Shown here piece after piece: positions 30,413-41,255 of a stretch of DNA of 64,000 nt (positions are counted from its first letter, which is position 1; every line of letters begins with the position of its first letter). This DNA comes from Caulochytrium protostelioides (Eukaryota > Chytridiomycota > Caulochytriomycetes > Caulochytriales > Caulochytriaceae). Position numbers and translations under genes: made by a program. The stretch covers positions 1 through 64,000 of the forward strand of contig ML014151.1 in NCBI GenBank assembly GCA_003615045.1, written 5' to 3'. The notes under the pieces are model-generated. The model saw only the letters and a list, made by a program, of their open reading frames with translations, searched no databases and was not told the origin of the DNA.

Positions 30413-30979
30413 GTATCGAGCGGCCTGCGGGCATTGAGAGACCGCGCGCGACGTCCCACGTGTCGTTGAAAGTCACGCAACGGAGCCCGACGTCGCACCG
30501 GCGGACGTGGCGTGGATGGTCGAAGTGATCGGCACCCAGAAGCGATGCCACGAGGGCGGAGGGGCGTGGTCGCGATGCTGGTCGGGCGTTCGCGTCGCCG
30601 CTTCATACGCACGGATTAGCTATGAAGAGGGAGCGCGGGAGGGCGGGATGCGCTGGCGTTGTCGCGAGAAGATCCGATGGCGGGAGGGCGGAGCCATGCC
30701 CGAACGCTTCGGCGCTGGCTAAATAAACATGCCCCGGCCGATAAGGCCTTTCATGTCTTTCGCGGGCTTCTTGCTGAATGAGTGGCCGCTGTTTGAAGAG
30801 GGTCGCTGCCCTCGCGTTGTCTTCCTTTCCAAGCCTCAGACGCGACAGCACGCCCCGTACCATGCTTGCCAAAGATATGTGTATGAAGTATCGCCGTTAT
30901 GGTTTCTGGCATCGCGCTGATCGCTCGCTCGATTCATCGCGCTTGATCTGCTTCTGGCTCGGCTCCTAAATCCGATTCG
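30413..30979. other. Intergenic spacer, no gene seen
   Basis: About 570 bp between two minus-strand genes, comprising the CABLES-like 5' region and the FERM gene 3' end. Short open frames only. Confidence 0.4.
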
Positions 30980-33262
30980 CTAGTCGCGGCTCAGCTCGTC
31001 GGTACTGCCCACGACGGTCGGCATGTTGCCGACCTGGAAGGAGCGCATGCGCATGACGAGACGGGCGTCCGACGGCGTCGCGACGACTTGCTCGACGGGC
31101 AGCGCGGCCGAGTTGTGGTAGTCGAGATAGTGGTTCTCCTCGCGCTCGAGCCACTTGGCCGGGCCCTTGGGCGGCGCCTTCGGCGGAATCGGCGCCGTGG
31201 CCGCGGCCAGATTCTGGATGCGCGGCGGGACCCCCGCGTTCGCCTTACTCTGGAACTCCTCGCGCGCGAGGTCGTCCGACATCTGCGAGCTGACGGACGG
31301 TGAGCGCTTTCGGATTGACAGCGACAGCGACAGCCGACGCGACGTCGACGCGCCGCTGGCCGGCGCTGGCGTCATGTCCGGGTTCGCGCTCGGCGGCTGG
31401 TACGGCTGCAGATGCGCGAGTTGCTCGGGCCGGATCGAGCGGCGCCGCTGCTGCGCGGGCGTGCCCTGCGCCGACCCCTGCTGGCTCACCTTCCCGCTGG
31501 TACGGCCTCCCGCGAGGCCACTCGCGAGGCCCGTCGGCAGCTGCGGCATCGGCGGCGGCGGCAGCCCCGTCGCAGAGCTGTTCGGCAGCCCCATCGTGAG
31601 CCCGCCTGGACCCGACGACATCGAGGGGCGGCCGGTCGTCGAGAGCCGCACGGAGCGTTCGGCGTTGGCGGCAGGGTAAATGCGCATCGACGCGGTAGCA
31701 GCCCACGCGTTGCCGAGCGGCGATGCCGGGCCGGAAGGCGACGCGAGCGCCGACTCGGTCGCGTTGACGAGGTTCATCATCATTGAGAACGGGTCGTTCG
31801 GGTCGAGCGGTTCCGGCTCCGGTAGCGTCGCCGACGGCATGATGACCGACAAGCGGGGTGCTTGGGCGCCCATGCCCGAGTTCTGAGAAGGCATCGCTGA
31901 CAGACCCTTGAGGCCGACGCCGGCCGACGCCGGGAGCCCCGAGCGCGTGCCCGAGACGCCTGTGGTGGTGCTCATCATCGAGACGTCGCGACGGTGCGGC
32001 GCATTGGCCATGTCGTCGACGTCACCACCCATCTGCGCACGGCGCAGCTTGATGCAGTGCTGCTCGTACTCCTGGATGGCCTTTTTGGCGACGGCTTCGT
32101 GCGGGTTCTTGCGCAGGTACCGGATGTGGCTGAGGATCGCGTCGGCAAAGGACGCTTGCGGCGTATAGATCAGGCGGCACTTCTTGCGGCCGTTCGATTT
32201 CTTGTAGAACAGCGCGAGCGTATCAGGCGAGGCCTTCCATGCGAATTGACCCCACTGCAGCTGCAGCTTGTAGCAGCACCGTTTCACATCGACGATGCAG
32301 ACGCCCTCGTAGTTGATGCAGACCGTCATGTTCTGGCGACGGAACTCGAAGAACCCGAACGGCGGGCTTTGGAAGCAGCACGGGATCTGTGTCGTCCCAT
32401 AGCACGGCCACTGCCTCACGAGGTCCAAGTAGCGTACCAAGCACTGCCACTGCGAGAACCCGCTGTTCTCCTTGTACTGCATCGTGAGCGCAGCTTCCCA
32501 CTTCGAAGGCTTCAGCTTACCATGGAGGTGGCGCGGGATAAAGTTTTTGTAGGCGTCGTTGCGCGAGAGATAGCCGTGGGGGTTCTTTTTAACGTGGTAG
32601 TCGCCGCTGATCGACTGCAGCTGCAGCGCGGCGAGCGAGATGGCATCGCCGATCGAGCAGGGCCATCGTCCCGAGTGGATGTTGCGCTTCGCCTCGCCGT
32701 ACAACAGCTTGATGGCGACGTCCTCCTTGCAAGTGATCTCGAGCTGCCGCGACAGCGACGCCTCGCGGCGGTAGATAAACCAGTGGCGGTTGATGGAGTC
32801 GTTCGGGTTCGAGGCTTCCGGGAAGTGGGCATACTGCATCATGAACTGATACCACTTGCACATAATGACAAAGATATCCATGTCCGGCTGGAGCTGAATC
32901 TCGAGGTCCTTGCCGACAATCCACAGCGAGAACAGCGCGGCGCTCAGGCTCGTCAGACCTTCCTTGGCGGCAATGACATCAGTGATGTCGCGCGCCTCGA
33001 TCGGGCCGTCGGGGAACTTAGCGTTGAAGTCGTGATCGGTATCGCCGCTCAACACGCGCACACGGACCGTCACATACTCGACCGAGCCGTCGGGGCGCAC
33101 GTGGCGCTGCAGCGGCGGCAGCCACGCCGCCTCGCGCGCCGCATCGGGCGACCTCTTCTGAATCTCCTGCGCGGGCTTGCGGGCCGCATGGACGGTGTTC
33201 ACGCGTTTCACGACGCCTGTCGTTGGCGCCCCTTTGCCGGAGGGACCCTTGGCGGCGCCCAT
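30980..33262 (-). CDS. FERM-domain protein (FRMD8/KRIT1-like)
   Basis: 760 residues. The FERM module occupies about 60-395. An F1 ubiquitin-like part begins VEYVTVRVRVLSGDTDHDF. The F2 helical part includes MCKWYQFMMQYAHFPE, DVAIKLLYGEAKRNI, ISLAALQLQSISGDY and YLSRNDAYKNFIPRHL. The F3 PH-like part includes WPCYGTTQIPCCF, MTVCINYEGVCIVDVKRC and YTPQASFADAILSHI. FERM domains link membrane proteins to the cortex or signalling. The order of motifs recalls FRMD8 and KRIT1, which lack an actin-binding tail, as this protein does. The rest is Ser/Pro-rich low complexity, including SRRLSLSLSIRKRSPSVSS, a likely phosphorylated region. FERM proteins are rare in fungi. The start ATG is at 33262. Confidence 0.86.
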   Translation of the reverse strand: MGAAKGPSGKGAPTTGVVKRVNTVHAARKPAQEIQKRSPDAAREAAWLPPLQRHVRPDGSVEYVTVRVRVLSGDTDHDFNAKFPDGPIEARDITDVIAAKEGLTSLSAALFSLWIVGKDLEIQLQPDMDIFVIMCKWYQFMMQYAHFPEASNPNDSINRHWFIYRREASLSRQLEITCKEDVAIKLLYGEAKRNIHSGRWPCSIGDAISLAALQLQSISGDYHVKKNPHGYLSRNDAYKNFIPRHLHGKLKPSKWEAALTMQYKENSGFSQWQCLVRYLDLVRQWPCYGTTQIPCCFQSPPFGFFEFRRQNMTVCINYEGVCIVDVKRCCYKLQLQWGQFAWKASPDTLALFYKKSNGRKKCRLIYTPQASFADAILSHIRYLRKNPHEAVAKKAIQEYEQHCIKLRRAQMGGDVDDMANAPHRRDVSMMSTTTGVSGTRSGLPASAGVGLKGLSAMPSQNSGMGAQAPRLSVIMPSATLPEPEPLDPNDPFSMMMNLVNATESALASPSGPASPLGNAWAATASMRIYPAANAERSVRLSTTGRPSMSSGPGGLTMGLPNSSATGLPPPPMPQLPTGLASGLAGGRTSGKVSQQGSAQGTPAQQRRRSIRPEQLAHLQPYQPPSANPDMTPAPASGASTSRRLSLSLSIRKRSPSVSSQMSDDLAREEFQSKANAGVPPRIQNLAAATAPIPPKAPPKGPAKWLEREENHYLDYHNSAALPVEQVVATPSDARLVMRMRSFQVGNMPTVVGSTDELSRD

Positions 33263-34476
33263 CGCACGAGCAGGTCAGCAACCAAAGGGGTAAGCGGTCA
33301 GGGGTTCAGGATCACTATGGAGGAGCAGATGGCGAGCAGGCGAGCTCAGTCGACACGCTGGTCGAGTATTGAGTGTGTCACTGGCTCAATGGGTGTCGAT
33401 GGCAAAGATACCCCCAGCGCATCATCTGCCAGAATAGTTCTTGAATCTGGCATCTCGAGAGATGGGTCGCCGGTCTCACTTGATGCGAGCCAGTATGATA
33501 TGGTGCTCGCAGGGGCCCGCTTCCTGGCAGATCCATCGTCCATCCCGCCTGGCAAGTGGCCAGGTGACTCGATGGAGCATCGCGCATCATGCGACCGCGT
33601 CCCTCATGAGTCGTTTCCTGTGTCGCCCGCTTAATTCACTGCCCGAGCCCATGGTAATATTTCACCTGGTCGGTCGTTCCCTCGATCGCTCTAGAAAACG
33701 CCACCGGCTGCCGGCCGATGCCTTCCGCGATGCGAGCGTGGTCTGGCCGGTCCGACCTCTGTCCGACGCTGACTCAGCCCCGTGTTGTGGGTGAGTGGTG
33801 ACACCGGCGTCGATGCCCCTCCCGAGCTTTCGATCACGCGCCGCCATACCCATGGGAGGGCCCCATCCATTCGTCTCGAGTCGGCCTGCCTGGTACCGTC
33901 CCATCAGTGCTGCTTGGTAGGTGCATGCACATGTCATCGTGTTCTCTACGAGATATCCGTGGACCTTGATGATACCGGATGGCCCATGGTCCCATCATTG
34001 CTTGGCTGCGCCTGCCGCTCGATCAATGGGTCTTCCGGTGGGATCTGGCCGCCGATCGGCGCCCGCGGCAACTCCGACCGGAAGGCCCACGAAGGATCGG
34101 GGGCGGGCCATGTGGCGCTGTGGCGCTCTAAGCCTCGCGGCGCGCACCCTAGCGGCCGAGAGCGAAGCGAAGCGAAAGGGCTCCGAGGCTGGCGAGCACG
34201 CGGGGCCTTGTTATCCCCGCCGCGGTCCAGGGTCCCGATCGCGCGGCGCGCCGCGCATACCTGAGCGACTGCGATCCGCCGTCGATGCCGCCGTTGGTCT
34301 CGCAGCGGCCTCGAGACGGGCGGATCCCGCCGACACGTCCCTGCCCTGCCGCTGGCCGCGACGGCGACGGGGGAGGGCCGTCTTCACCTGATCAGCGCAC
34401 TCAGCGCGCCTGGAACGCTTGCCGCCGGCCTCGACGTGGCCGTCGAGATCGCTGGCTGCCATCCATACTCGCGGCC
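33263..34476. promoter_or_regulatory. Divergent intergenic region, FERM gene / APC1
   Basis: About 1.2 kb between divergent genes, so it holds both promoters. It is moderately AT-richer at 33290-33700. No gene or clear TATA box is seen; short frames on both strands have no motif. Confidence 0.4.
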
Positions 34477-37400
34477 ATGCAGCTCCAGATCGTCCAAACC
34501 CTGCCTTACGCGCTCTCCGCCGACGACCGCGACCTGCTCCGCGATGGCGTGGAACCGCACTTCCCTGACTTCGGGCTCGCCCTGGCGTCGGACGCTGCCG
34601 CCGATCTCGCCGCTGTCGGCAGCGCGGACGCCACGACCCCGGCAGGCCTTCCACGAGCCCGCGGCGGCGACGGCCGCGGCCACGGCGCATCGACCGGATG
34701 GCGATCGTCTGGCCGGCGGACGGCGGCGCCGGGCTCGCCGCCTGCGGGGCGCGTGCCGGACCTCCCGCACGACTGGACGCATGTGTACGCGCCAAGGGCG
34801 CCGCTGCCGCGGCTCGTGATGAGCGACGCGGCGGCGTCCGTGCGGCGCCCGTACGTGACGGACGTCGAGGTGGCCGCCGAGATCACGTGGAACGCGCAGC
34901 GCGTCCTGTGGCGCCGCGGCGGCCGGCTCTTGCGCAGCGTGACGCTCACGGCGTCCGCCTCGGCGCCCATCCGCCACGTCGTCGCTGGCACCGTGCTGCT
35001 GCCCGAGCGCCACGCCCGCGCCGCGGATCCCGCGGCGTCCGCCGCCACGGACGCCGCCGATGGGCTCCCGCAGCTCCCAGCCGTCTTCGTGCTGACGGCG
35101 CCCAACCTGCTCCACGTCATCCCCGAGTCCGGACCCGTACAGACGGTCATTCTGCCGCGCGACGCGATGACGATGTGGGCGCTGGATGTGGGCGTGCTGC
35201 TGCAGAGCGAGGCGCAACCAGCCGCTGCCGCGGGGGCTGACACCGACACCGACGCCGCGCTCTCGCTCTCGCTCTTCTCGGCGCTCGCGGGCGACGTCAC
35301 GCCGCTGCCGATGCCGAACCCCGTCTCGCGCGATTTCACGATTCTGGCCGTCGAGTCGCCCTATGTCTGGATGCTCTGCCGCGGCGCGCTCGCCGCACGG
35401 CCGGCCGCCGCACCGTTCTCGCTCTCCCTGCGCGGCCAAGACCCAGACCCAAACCCAGACCGCCCGTCGTCGGCCTACTATGTCGTCAGAGGCACCCTGA
35501 CGACGCAGGCCGCGGTCGATGCGACACCGCTGCCCGGGACACCGCTCGTCGAGACGACAGCCAAGACGCAGACGCCGAGTCATCTGCGGTTTGCCAAGCA
35601 GCTTGCCGCGAGCAAACACGCCATGCTGAGCTCGCCGCAGCGGCCGCCGCCGCCGCCTGCGTCTCCGCCCACAGCACTCGCCCAGACACCGAAGCGGCGC
35701 CGCACGGCGGATGACGCTGCCGCCGACGGGAGCGTGCTCGACGACCGTGGGCACGACGACGACGCGTCGCCGGAGGCCCTCGCGCCTGGTACGCTGCGCC
35801 TCGCAACGCGGCTGGTCAGCCGCACGCCGCTCACGATTGCGCCGGCACCCATCACGGCGTTCGCCGTCACGCTGCACCGCCACGGTCCGACGCGGTACCA
35901 CTTCCTTCACCAGCAGACCCGCCTCACGACGCTGACGGTCCACCCGCCGGTCGACGCGCTGACCCGCGCCCACCGCCGCCGCCCCGGCGTCGATGTGACG
36001 ACCACCCACGACATTCTTTCGATGTTGCCGGTGCCGTCACTGTTTCCTGATACGCAGGATCTGCTGGTCGTGACGCGCGCCGGTGAGCTGGTGATCTGGC
36101 CCCGGGGCGATGTCGCCGCCGCGCGGCCCTGCCGCATGCAGTCGCATCCGCAGCTCCGCACCCTGCGGTCGCAGGAGGTGCTGACACCGCTGCGCTTCTT
36201 GCCCGTCGCGGCCGCGATGGTCCCCGCGGCCGACCTGGTTGATATCGTCGCCCAGCTCAGCCCGGCGGACGGCATCATGTCGCCGCTGCCGGCCGCCTCG
36301 CCCGCGACGCCTCATCTCCCGTATGCGCATCACAGCGTCCGCACAATGCTGCTGCGGCTGCGGATACCGTACATGTTCGCGTCGCCGCTCGCCGAAGCGT
36401 GCTTGCGCATGATCGAGACCGCCAGTCCCGCGCTCGCTGAGCGGCTGCTCTACGATGTGTTTGACCGCGACGACGGCCGCTGGCGCACGTTCCGCCGCGT
36501 CCTCATCACGACCGCTATGGCCGATGGCGCTGCGTTGAGCACATGGCCCACGGTCTTCGTGAAGCTGTTCCAGTACCTCCAGGAACTCCGACTCTCTATC
36601 GTGAGCGAGCAGTCGTACCGCATGCTCGGCAAGCTGTTGTATCAGTGGTCCGTCAAATGGAGTCTGGATGCATTTTCCGCTTATCTGGATGAGCATCTCG
36701 GAATCACGTGGCAGCACCTCTGCCATCATACAATGGGGCGGCGACGGCGACCCGAGCGGCCCGTAACCGTCTCTATTAGCTCGCAGTCGAGCTCGGCAGC
36801 GGAACTGCAGAGCCTGTCGCCCTGGGTGTTTGATGTCACGCGGCTCCTCGAGCTCGCCGCCGCCCACCCGCACGACGTGGATGTCTCGAGTCTTCCCGAT
36901 TCCTGTTCCCGCACGCATCTCTTGATCCAATGGTATGCGCTGGTCGATCCTGCCATCGGCTCACCACCCGCAATGCCGCCGGCGCTCAACTCGCCCGCCG
37001 GCCAGACCTGGCTCGCCGTCACCGAGTTTCTCGACGACCTGCCCATTGCAGTGGCGCAACCTATCCACGCGGTGTTACGCCGCCTGCGTGACGACCCCGA
37101 CCGCCACCTCACGCCCCTCTCGGACCGCCTCGACGGCAAGTACCAGCGCAACGCGGGTATCCGCGACGAGGCTGCGCAGTATGTGGACGACCTCCACCGC
37201 GTCGATCTGGCGCGGCCCGCGCCCTGGCTCAAGCCTTCACTGGTTGGCACCATGGGGCTCTCAGCGGGACCGACAGCCACGGCGGCCACGGGCATGTCGA
37301 CGATGGGCGCCGCGGCGGGACCCGGCACCAGCGTCAATGGGATGCGGCCGTCGCGGCATGCCTGTGGCGCCCACCACGACCGGCAGCTCCGCCGCCACGC

Positions 37401-40400
37401 CCTCTACGTTGGCATGCGCGACAGCGACATGGTGCGCGAATGCCTCGCCAATAGCGGCGTCCGGCAGACCGTCACAATCCAAGCGCAGCGCGTCGTCGCT
37501 GCGACGCCCCTCTTTGCGGACGTCGCTAAGGATACTCAAACGAGCCGTGCCGCCGCATGCGTTCTCTTTAGCCGCGATGCGCGCATGCGCGAGGTCAATC
37601 GGTTGCTCTCCAACTCCGACGTTGGCGCGCCGGGGACCTCGTATGTGACGGCGATGGCGCAGCACTTGCAGCGACTGCTGCGTCACGCGGGTCTGCCGGC
37701 CGAGCCACCCCCCGGCGACGATCCCTTTATCGAGCAGGAGCTGGTGGATCAGCAGCAGACCGTGCTGGGCCACTATGCGAAACGCGCCCTGACACTCGTA
37801 TTTGGTCGCGCGCTGCTGACCGTGATGGGATGCCACGACGCGGACGACGATAGTGCGATCGAGAAGCTCCGGCCGGTCCGGCTCGCGGCGGTCCTGCCGC
37901 CGCACAACCAGGAGGTCGCGCTGCAACCGAAGGCCCTCGGTGCCTATACCGACTGGCATCTCTTCCATGTCGGCGTCGCCGCCGCGCTGTCCAACCCGCC
38001 GAGCGACGTCGACCGCGTCACCGACCGCATGCTCACCAAGTACGCCGACCTCGGCCCCCTCTCGTACCGCGGCGAAGCGCTGGGCGCGCTGGACGGCGGC
38101 TATCTCGTCGGCCTTGGCCTTCTGGGCCACCTGCGCGCGCTGTCGACGTGGCAAATCATGAACCTGCTCTCGCATAAGCATGAGCTGCTGCTCATTGGGA
38201 TCCTGCTCGGCACGGCGGCGGCGTACTACGGTACCATGCACGACATGACCATCAAGCTGCTGACGGTTCACCTGAAGGTGATGCAGCAGCAGAGCCGCCC
38301 TGACGTCGATGTCGTCCCCGACGACGACATGAACGGGTTCGACGAGACGCCTGACATGGCCGGCGGGATAGTCGCGGCGGCACGCTCCGCTCGGGGCGGC
38401 GTCCGGGGGCCCTTCCACGATGCGGCGTGGGACCACGTGACAGCCGCCGATTTTGCGCAGCGCGACCGTGGCAGCGGCGAAGCGATCCTGCGAGCGGTGG
38501 CGCACGCCCACCGCGAGACCGACGGCGGCGCGAACGGCGACACCAACGACCCGGCCGCGGCCGCGGCCGCGGCCGCGGGCGGCGCAGACGACGCGTATGG
38601 CGGCGGCGGCGGCGCCCCCAAAGGCATCACCTTCAACGACCTCTTTTTCTCGCTGCAGACGCAAGTCGTCGTCTCGATCGCGATCGGGCTGGTGTATGCT
38701 GAGACGGGCCATACCTCAATGCTGCAGGTGGTGTTTCACGAGCTGTATGACCTGCACCGCGACCGCTTCGAGATGCAGGATGCGCACCGCGAGAACTACG
38801 CGCTCGGTCTCGGATTCTCGATGGGCCTAATCCAGCTCGGTCGAGGTGGGCTTGATGTCGGGATGCTCCAACGCATGCGGGTCTGCCTCACCGCCGAGAC
38901 GGCCGATGTCCACGTAACGCGGCCTGCGACGTTGATGGCCATGGCGCTCGTGTACCTGAACACGAACGACCCCGACGCGCTGCGCGTCGTGGCACTTCTG
39001 CAGACGCCGCAGCAGAGCACCAACATGCCGCCGTACCACGTGTTGCTCACGCGACTCACGGAGGGGCTCATCCGCCTCCGCCTTGCACGGCCGACGTCCG
39101 CGTGGCTCCGCCGCTCCGTTAGCCACCGGCTCCGCGATGCTCTCCAGCAGACGTCGCTTGACGCAATGGCGCGACCCGCCGCATCGCTCGCCGACCAGAC
39201 CGTGGCGCTGCACGAACTCGCGGGCGCGGCGCTGACGCTGGGGCTCAAGTATGCAGGCACCGCGAACGCGGCCGCGACGCAGTCGCTGTGGTCGCTCTAC
39301 TTTGCGATGCTCGGCGACCTTCCCGCATGGAGCCGCGCCACCGACGAGCCTGCTAACGCGACTAGCGGCGGCGCCGCGGCGCTCAATGTCTGGCAGCTGT
39401 CCGACGACCCGCGGTCCGTGCCGTCGGATGCAAGCGCCGCAGCGCGGTTCCGCGCGACCGTTTTTCGCGGCGCCCAGCAGCAGTGCTCTCTGCTCGTGCT
39501 GACGGCACTGAGCCTCGTGCTGGCCGGCACTGGCCACCTCGACCTGCTCACCCATCTCCGGGCGCGGATCATGGACCCGCCGCCGCGGTCGCCCGGCGCT
39601 GCCGCCGCCGCCGCCGGCATGGGCCCCATAGAAACGACCTTCGGCGACTATCAGGCCCTGCACATGGCGCTGGGGCTGCTCTTTCTCGGCGGCGGCAGTG
39701 TCCGCATCGACCGTCGTCCGCGGGACATTGCGCTGCTGCTCATCAGCTTCTTTCCGCGCTGGCCGCGGGACGCCGGCTCGGCCCGCGCGTACCCCAGCGC
39801 GTGGCGGCACCTGTGGGCGCTTTCGGCCTTTTCGCAGATGCTCACCACCCACGTATGCGACCCGCAGAACGGGCTGCAGGGCCCCCAGTCAGAGCCGGTG
39901 CCGGTCGAACTCACGTTCGCCAATGGCCAGCGCGTGCGCGCCGTGACGCCGTTTCCGTGCCGTACACACCGCGTGACTCGCGTCGTGGTCTGCAGCGACC
40001 GCTTTCTCCCGCTGGCGTTGACGATCGCCGATCTGCCATCCGCCGCTCGCGCCACGTGGCGGCAGTCTGGAATCGTCTACGTGCAGCGCCACCCGGGTCA
40101 CGCCGGGTATGCCCACGACGCGATGGGCGCTCAGCACCTCGCCCGCGTCGCGGTCCACAACTTTCTGCGTGTTCCCACCCCAGGACAGCTCCAGCTCGGC
40201 ATCCTCAATCGGCTCCGTGATCTGCATCTTCTCACCTTCGTCGCCGACTGGGACTTGTCTACCCGCGCCTCCTGGAGCGGCGTGGCGAAGCCACCAGACC
40301 GGCGCGGAATGCTCCGCGAGCTGCTGCACGGCTGCATCGTGCTCGACGAGATGGCCGCCTTGCCGCTCTGCGTGCTGCTGAGTCTGGACGCGCGGCGCTT

Positions 40401-41058
40401 CCGTGGCGCCCATGATGCCTTTCTCGGTCTGCTCGACCACCACCATCGCATGCGTGGGCGTCGCACGAACGAGGTCTCCGCCCCCGTCTCGGCCAAGCCC
40501 TCCGCGATGGCACCCGACCCGCATCACAAATTGCTGGAACGCGCCGCGCTGTCCGTCATCAGCCCACGCACGCTCGCCATGTGTTCCGAGCGGCTGCTCT
40601 TTGGCCCGCGGGCGCAGCACGCGCTGCTCGCGATGGCGGCGGCCCGGCCCCCGCTCGCTGATGCGCTAGCACTCACGCCGTCGGCGTCCGCGGGCGACGC
40701 GGCATCGCCGATCCCGTCGACGACCGCGTCCCAGCCGAGCTTGGTCGAGGTGGCTCGCAGCGCCACCATGGCGTCGCAGTCGCCCGCAGTGGCTCGCGAT
40801 GTATCGCTACTGCGGCAGTGGCTGCGGCTCCCGCCGCCCGAGAGCTGGCGCCGCGTGCTTCTCGCGGCCACCTGGCCCCATTGCCCGGTGTCGCTGGAGG
40901 GCATCGATGTCGGCGTCACGGCGCTCGCTTGGCTCCAGAGTCACCTGCAGAATGAGGAAACCGCCTCCCAGGTCGCGTCGTCCTCGCAGATGGACCCTTC
41001 GCCTGCCACGGCGCCGTGGGCGGCCCCTCCTGAGTCTCATGAGAGCCCATCGCAATAG
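34477..41058 (+). CDS. APC1: Anaphase-promoting complex subunit 1
   Basis: Largest scaffold subunit of the APC/C ubiquitin ligase that drives mitotic exit. The start is set at the ATG at 34477 (MQLQIVQTLPYALSADD); an in-frame ATG at 34285 adds an Arg/Pro-rich run. 2193 residues versus about 1950 in human. The N-terminal ~600 residues fit the beta-propeller region with low-complexity inserts. LRIPYMFASPLAEACLRMI near 620 and the following helical middle region match TSG24/APC1. The proteasome/cyclosome repeat block is clear: LSYRGEALGALDGGYLVGLG and LLSHKHELLLIGILLGTAAAYYGTMHDM near 1200-1260, then VVSIAIGLVYAETGHTSMLQ and ALGLGFSMGLIQLGRG near 1395-1455. Further APC1 blocks include GDYQALHMALGLLFLGGGS near 1720. 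It is intronless here. Confidence 0.95.
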   Translation: MQLQIVQTLPYALSADDRDLLRDGVEPHFPDFGLALASDAAADLAAVGSADATTPAGLPRARGGDGRGHGASTGWRSSGRRTAAPGSPPAGRVPDLPHDWTHVYAPRAPLPRLVMSDAAASVRRPYVTDVEVAAEITWNAQRVLWRRGGRLLRSVTLTASASAPIRHVVAGTVLLPERHARAADPAASAATDAADGLPQLPAVFVLTAPNLLHVIPESGPVQTVILPRDAMTMWALDVGVLLQSEAQPAAAAGADTDTDAALSLSLFSALAGDVTPLPMPNPVSRDFTILAVESPYVWMLCRGALAARPAAAPFSLSLRGQDPDPNPDRPSSAYYVVRGTLTTQAAVDATPLPGTPLVETTAKTQTPSHLRFAKQLAASKHAMLSSPQRPPPPPASPPTALAQTPKRRRTADDAAADGSVLDDRGHDDDASPEALAPGTLRLATRLVSRTPLTIAPAPITAFAVTLHRHGPTRYHFLHQQTRLTTLTVHPPVDALTRAHRRRPGVDVTTTHDILSMLPVPSLFPDTQDLLVVTRAGELVIWPRGDVAAARPCRMQSHPQLRTLRSQEVLTPLRFLPVAAAMVPAADLVDIVAQLSPADGIMSPLPAASPATPHLPYAHHSVRTMLLRLRIPYMFASPLAEACLRMIETASPALAERLLYDVFDRDDGRWRTFRRVLITTAMADGAALSTWPTVFVKLFQYLQELRLSIVSEQSYRMLGKLLYQWSVKWSLDAFSAYLDEHLGITWQHLCHHTMGRRRRPERPVTVSISSQSSSAAELQSLSPWVFDVTRLLELAAAHPHDVDVSSLPDSCSRTHLLIQWYALVDPAIGSPPAMPPALNSPAGQTWLAVTEFLDDLPIAVAQPIHAVLRRLRDDPDRHLTPLSDRLDGKYQRNAGIRDEAAQYVDDLHRVDLARPAPWLKPSLVGTMGLSAGPTATAATGMSTMGAAAGPGTSVNGMRPSRHACGAHHDRQLRRHALYVGMRDSDMVRECLANSGVRQTVTIQAQRVVAATPLFADVAKDTQTSRAAACVLFSRDARMREVNRLLSNSDVGAPGTSYVTAMAQHLQRLLRHAGLPAEPPPGDDPFIEQELVDQQQTVLGHYAKRALTLVFGRALLTVMGCHDADDDSAIEKLRPVRLAAVLPPHNQEVALQPKALGAYTDWHLFHVGVAAALSNPPSDVDRVTDRMLTKYADLGPLSYRGEALGALDGGYLVGLGLLGHLRALSTWQIMNLLSHKHELLLIGILLGTAAAYYGTMHDMTIKLLTVHLKVMQQQSRPDVDVVPDDDMNGFDETPDMAGGIVAAARSARGGVRGPFHDAAWDHVTAADFAQRDRGSGEAILRAVAHAHRETDGGANGDTNDPAAAAAAAAGGADDAYGGGGGAPKGITFNDLFFSLQTQVVVSIAIGLVYAETGHTSMLQVVFHELYDLHRDRFEMQDAHRENYALGLGFSMGLIQLGRGGLDVGMLQRMRVCLTAETADVHVTRPATLMAMALVYLNTNDPDALRVVALLQTPQQSTNMPPYHVLLTRLTEGLIRLRLARPTSAWLRRSVSHRLRDALQQTSLDAMARPAASLADQTVALHELAGAALTLGLKYAGTANAAATQSLWSLYFAMLGDLPAWSRATDEPANATSGGAAALNVWQLSDDPRSVPSDASAAARFRATVFRGAQQQCSLLVLTALSLVLAGTGHLDLLTHLRARIMDPPPRSPGAAAAAAGMGPIETTFGDYQALHMALGLLFLGGGSVRIDRRPRDIALLLISFFPRWPRDAGSARAYPSAWRHLWALSAFSQMLTTHVCDPQNGLQGPQSEPVPVELTFANGQRVRAVTPFPCRTHRVTRVVVCSDRFLPLALTIADLPSAARATWRQSGIVYVQRHPGHAGYAHDAMGAQHLARVAVHNFLRVPTPGQLQLGILNRLRDLHLLTFVADWDLSTRASWSGVAKPPDRRGMLRELLHGCIVLDEMAALPLCVLLSLDARRFRGAHDAFLGLLDHHHRMRGRRTNEVSAPVSAKPSAMAPDPHHKLLERAALSVISPRTLAMCSERLLFGPRAQHALLAMAAARPPLADALALTPSASAGDAASPIPSTTASQPSLVEVARSATMASQSPAVARDVSLLRQWLRLPPPESWRRVLLAATWPHCPVSLEGIDVGVTALAWLQSHLQNEETASQVASSSQMDPSPATAPWAAPPESHESPSQ

Positions 41059-41255
41059 GAGGATCGCGTGGGACCATCCTCTGTGGTGTTGCTGAGAACT
41101 GAGTATCGGTCATATAAACATGTACATAAAAAAGGATCGATTTTTTTGCTTTTTTTCTTCGAAGTCAAAACAGCAAACCAATCAACAGGGAACGTGATCT
41201 AGAATCAAGGAAGCGGTCGCCCATTGTTTATCTTGCTCACGACGATCGAGACGAT
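41059..41255. other. Convergent AT-rich spacer
   Basis: About 200 bp with poly-A and poly-T runs at 41125-41165 between the APC1 and RPN12 3' ends. This fits polyadenylation signals for both genes. Confidence 0.5.

Noticed and set aside
34384-36009. Long minus-strand frame inside APC1, and similar antisense frames inside C2CD3 and ThrRS
   Set aside because: Shadows of GC-biased codon use in the real genes; Arg/Gly-rich with no motif.
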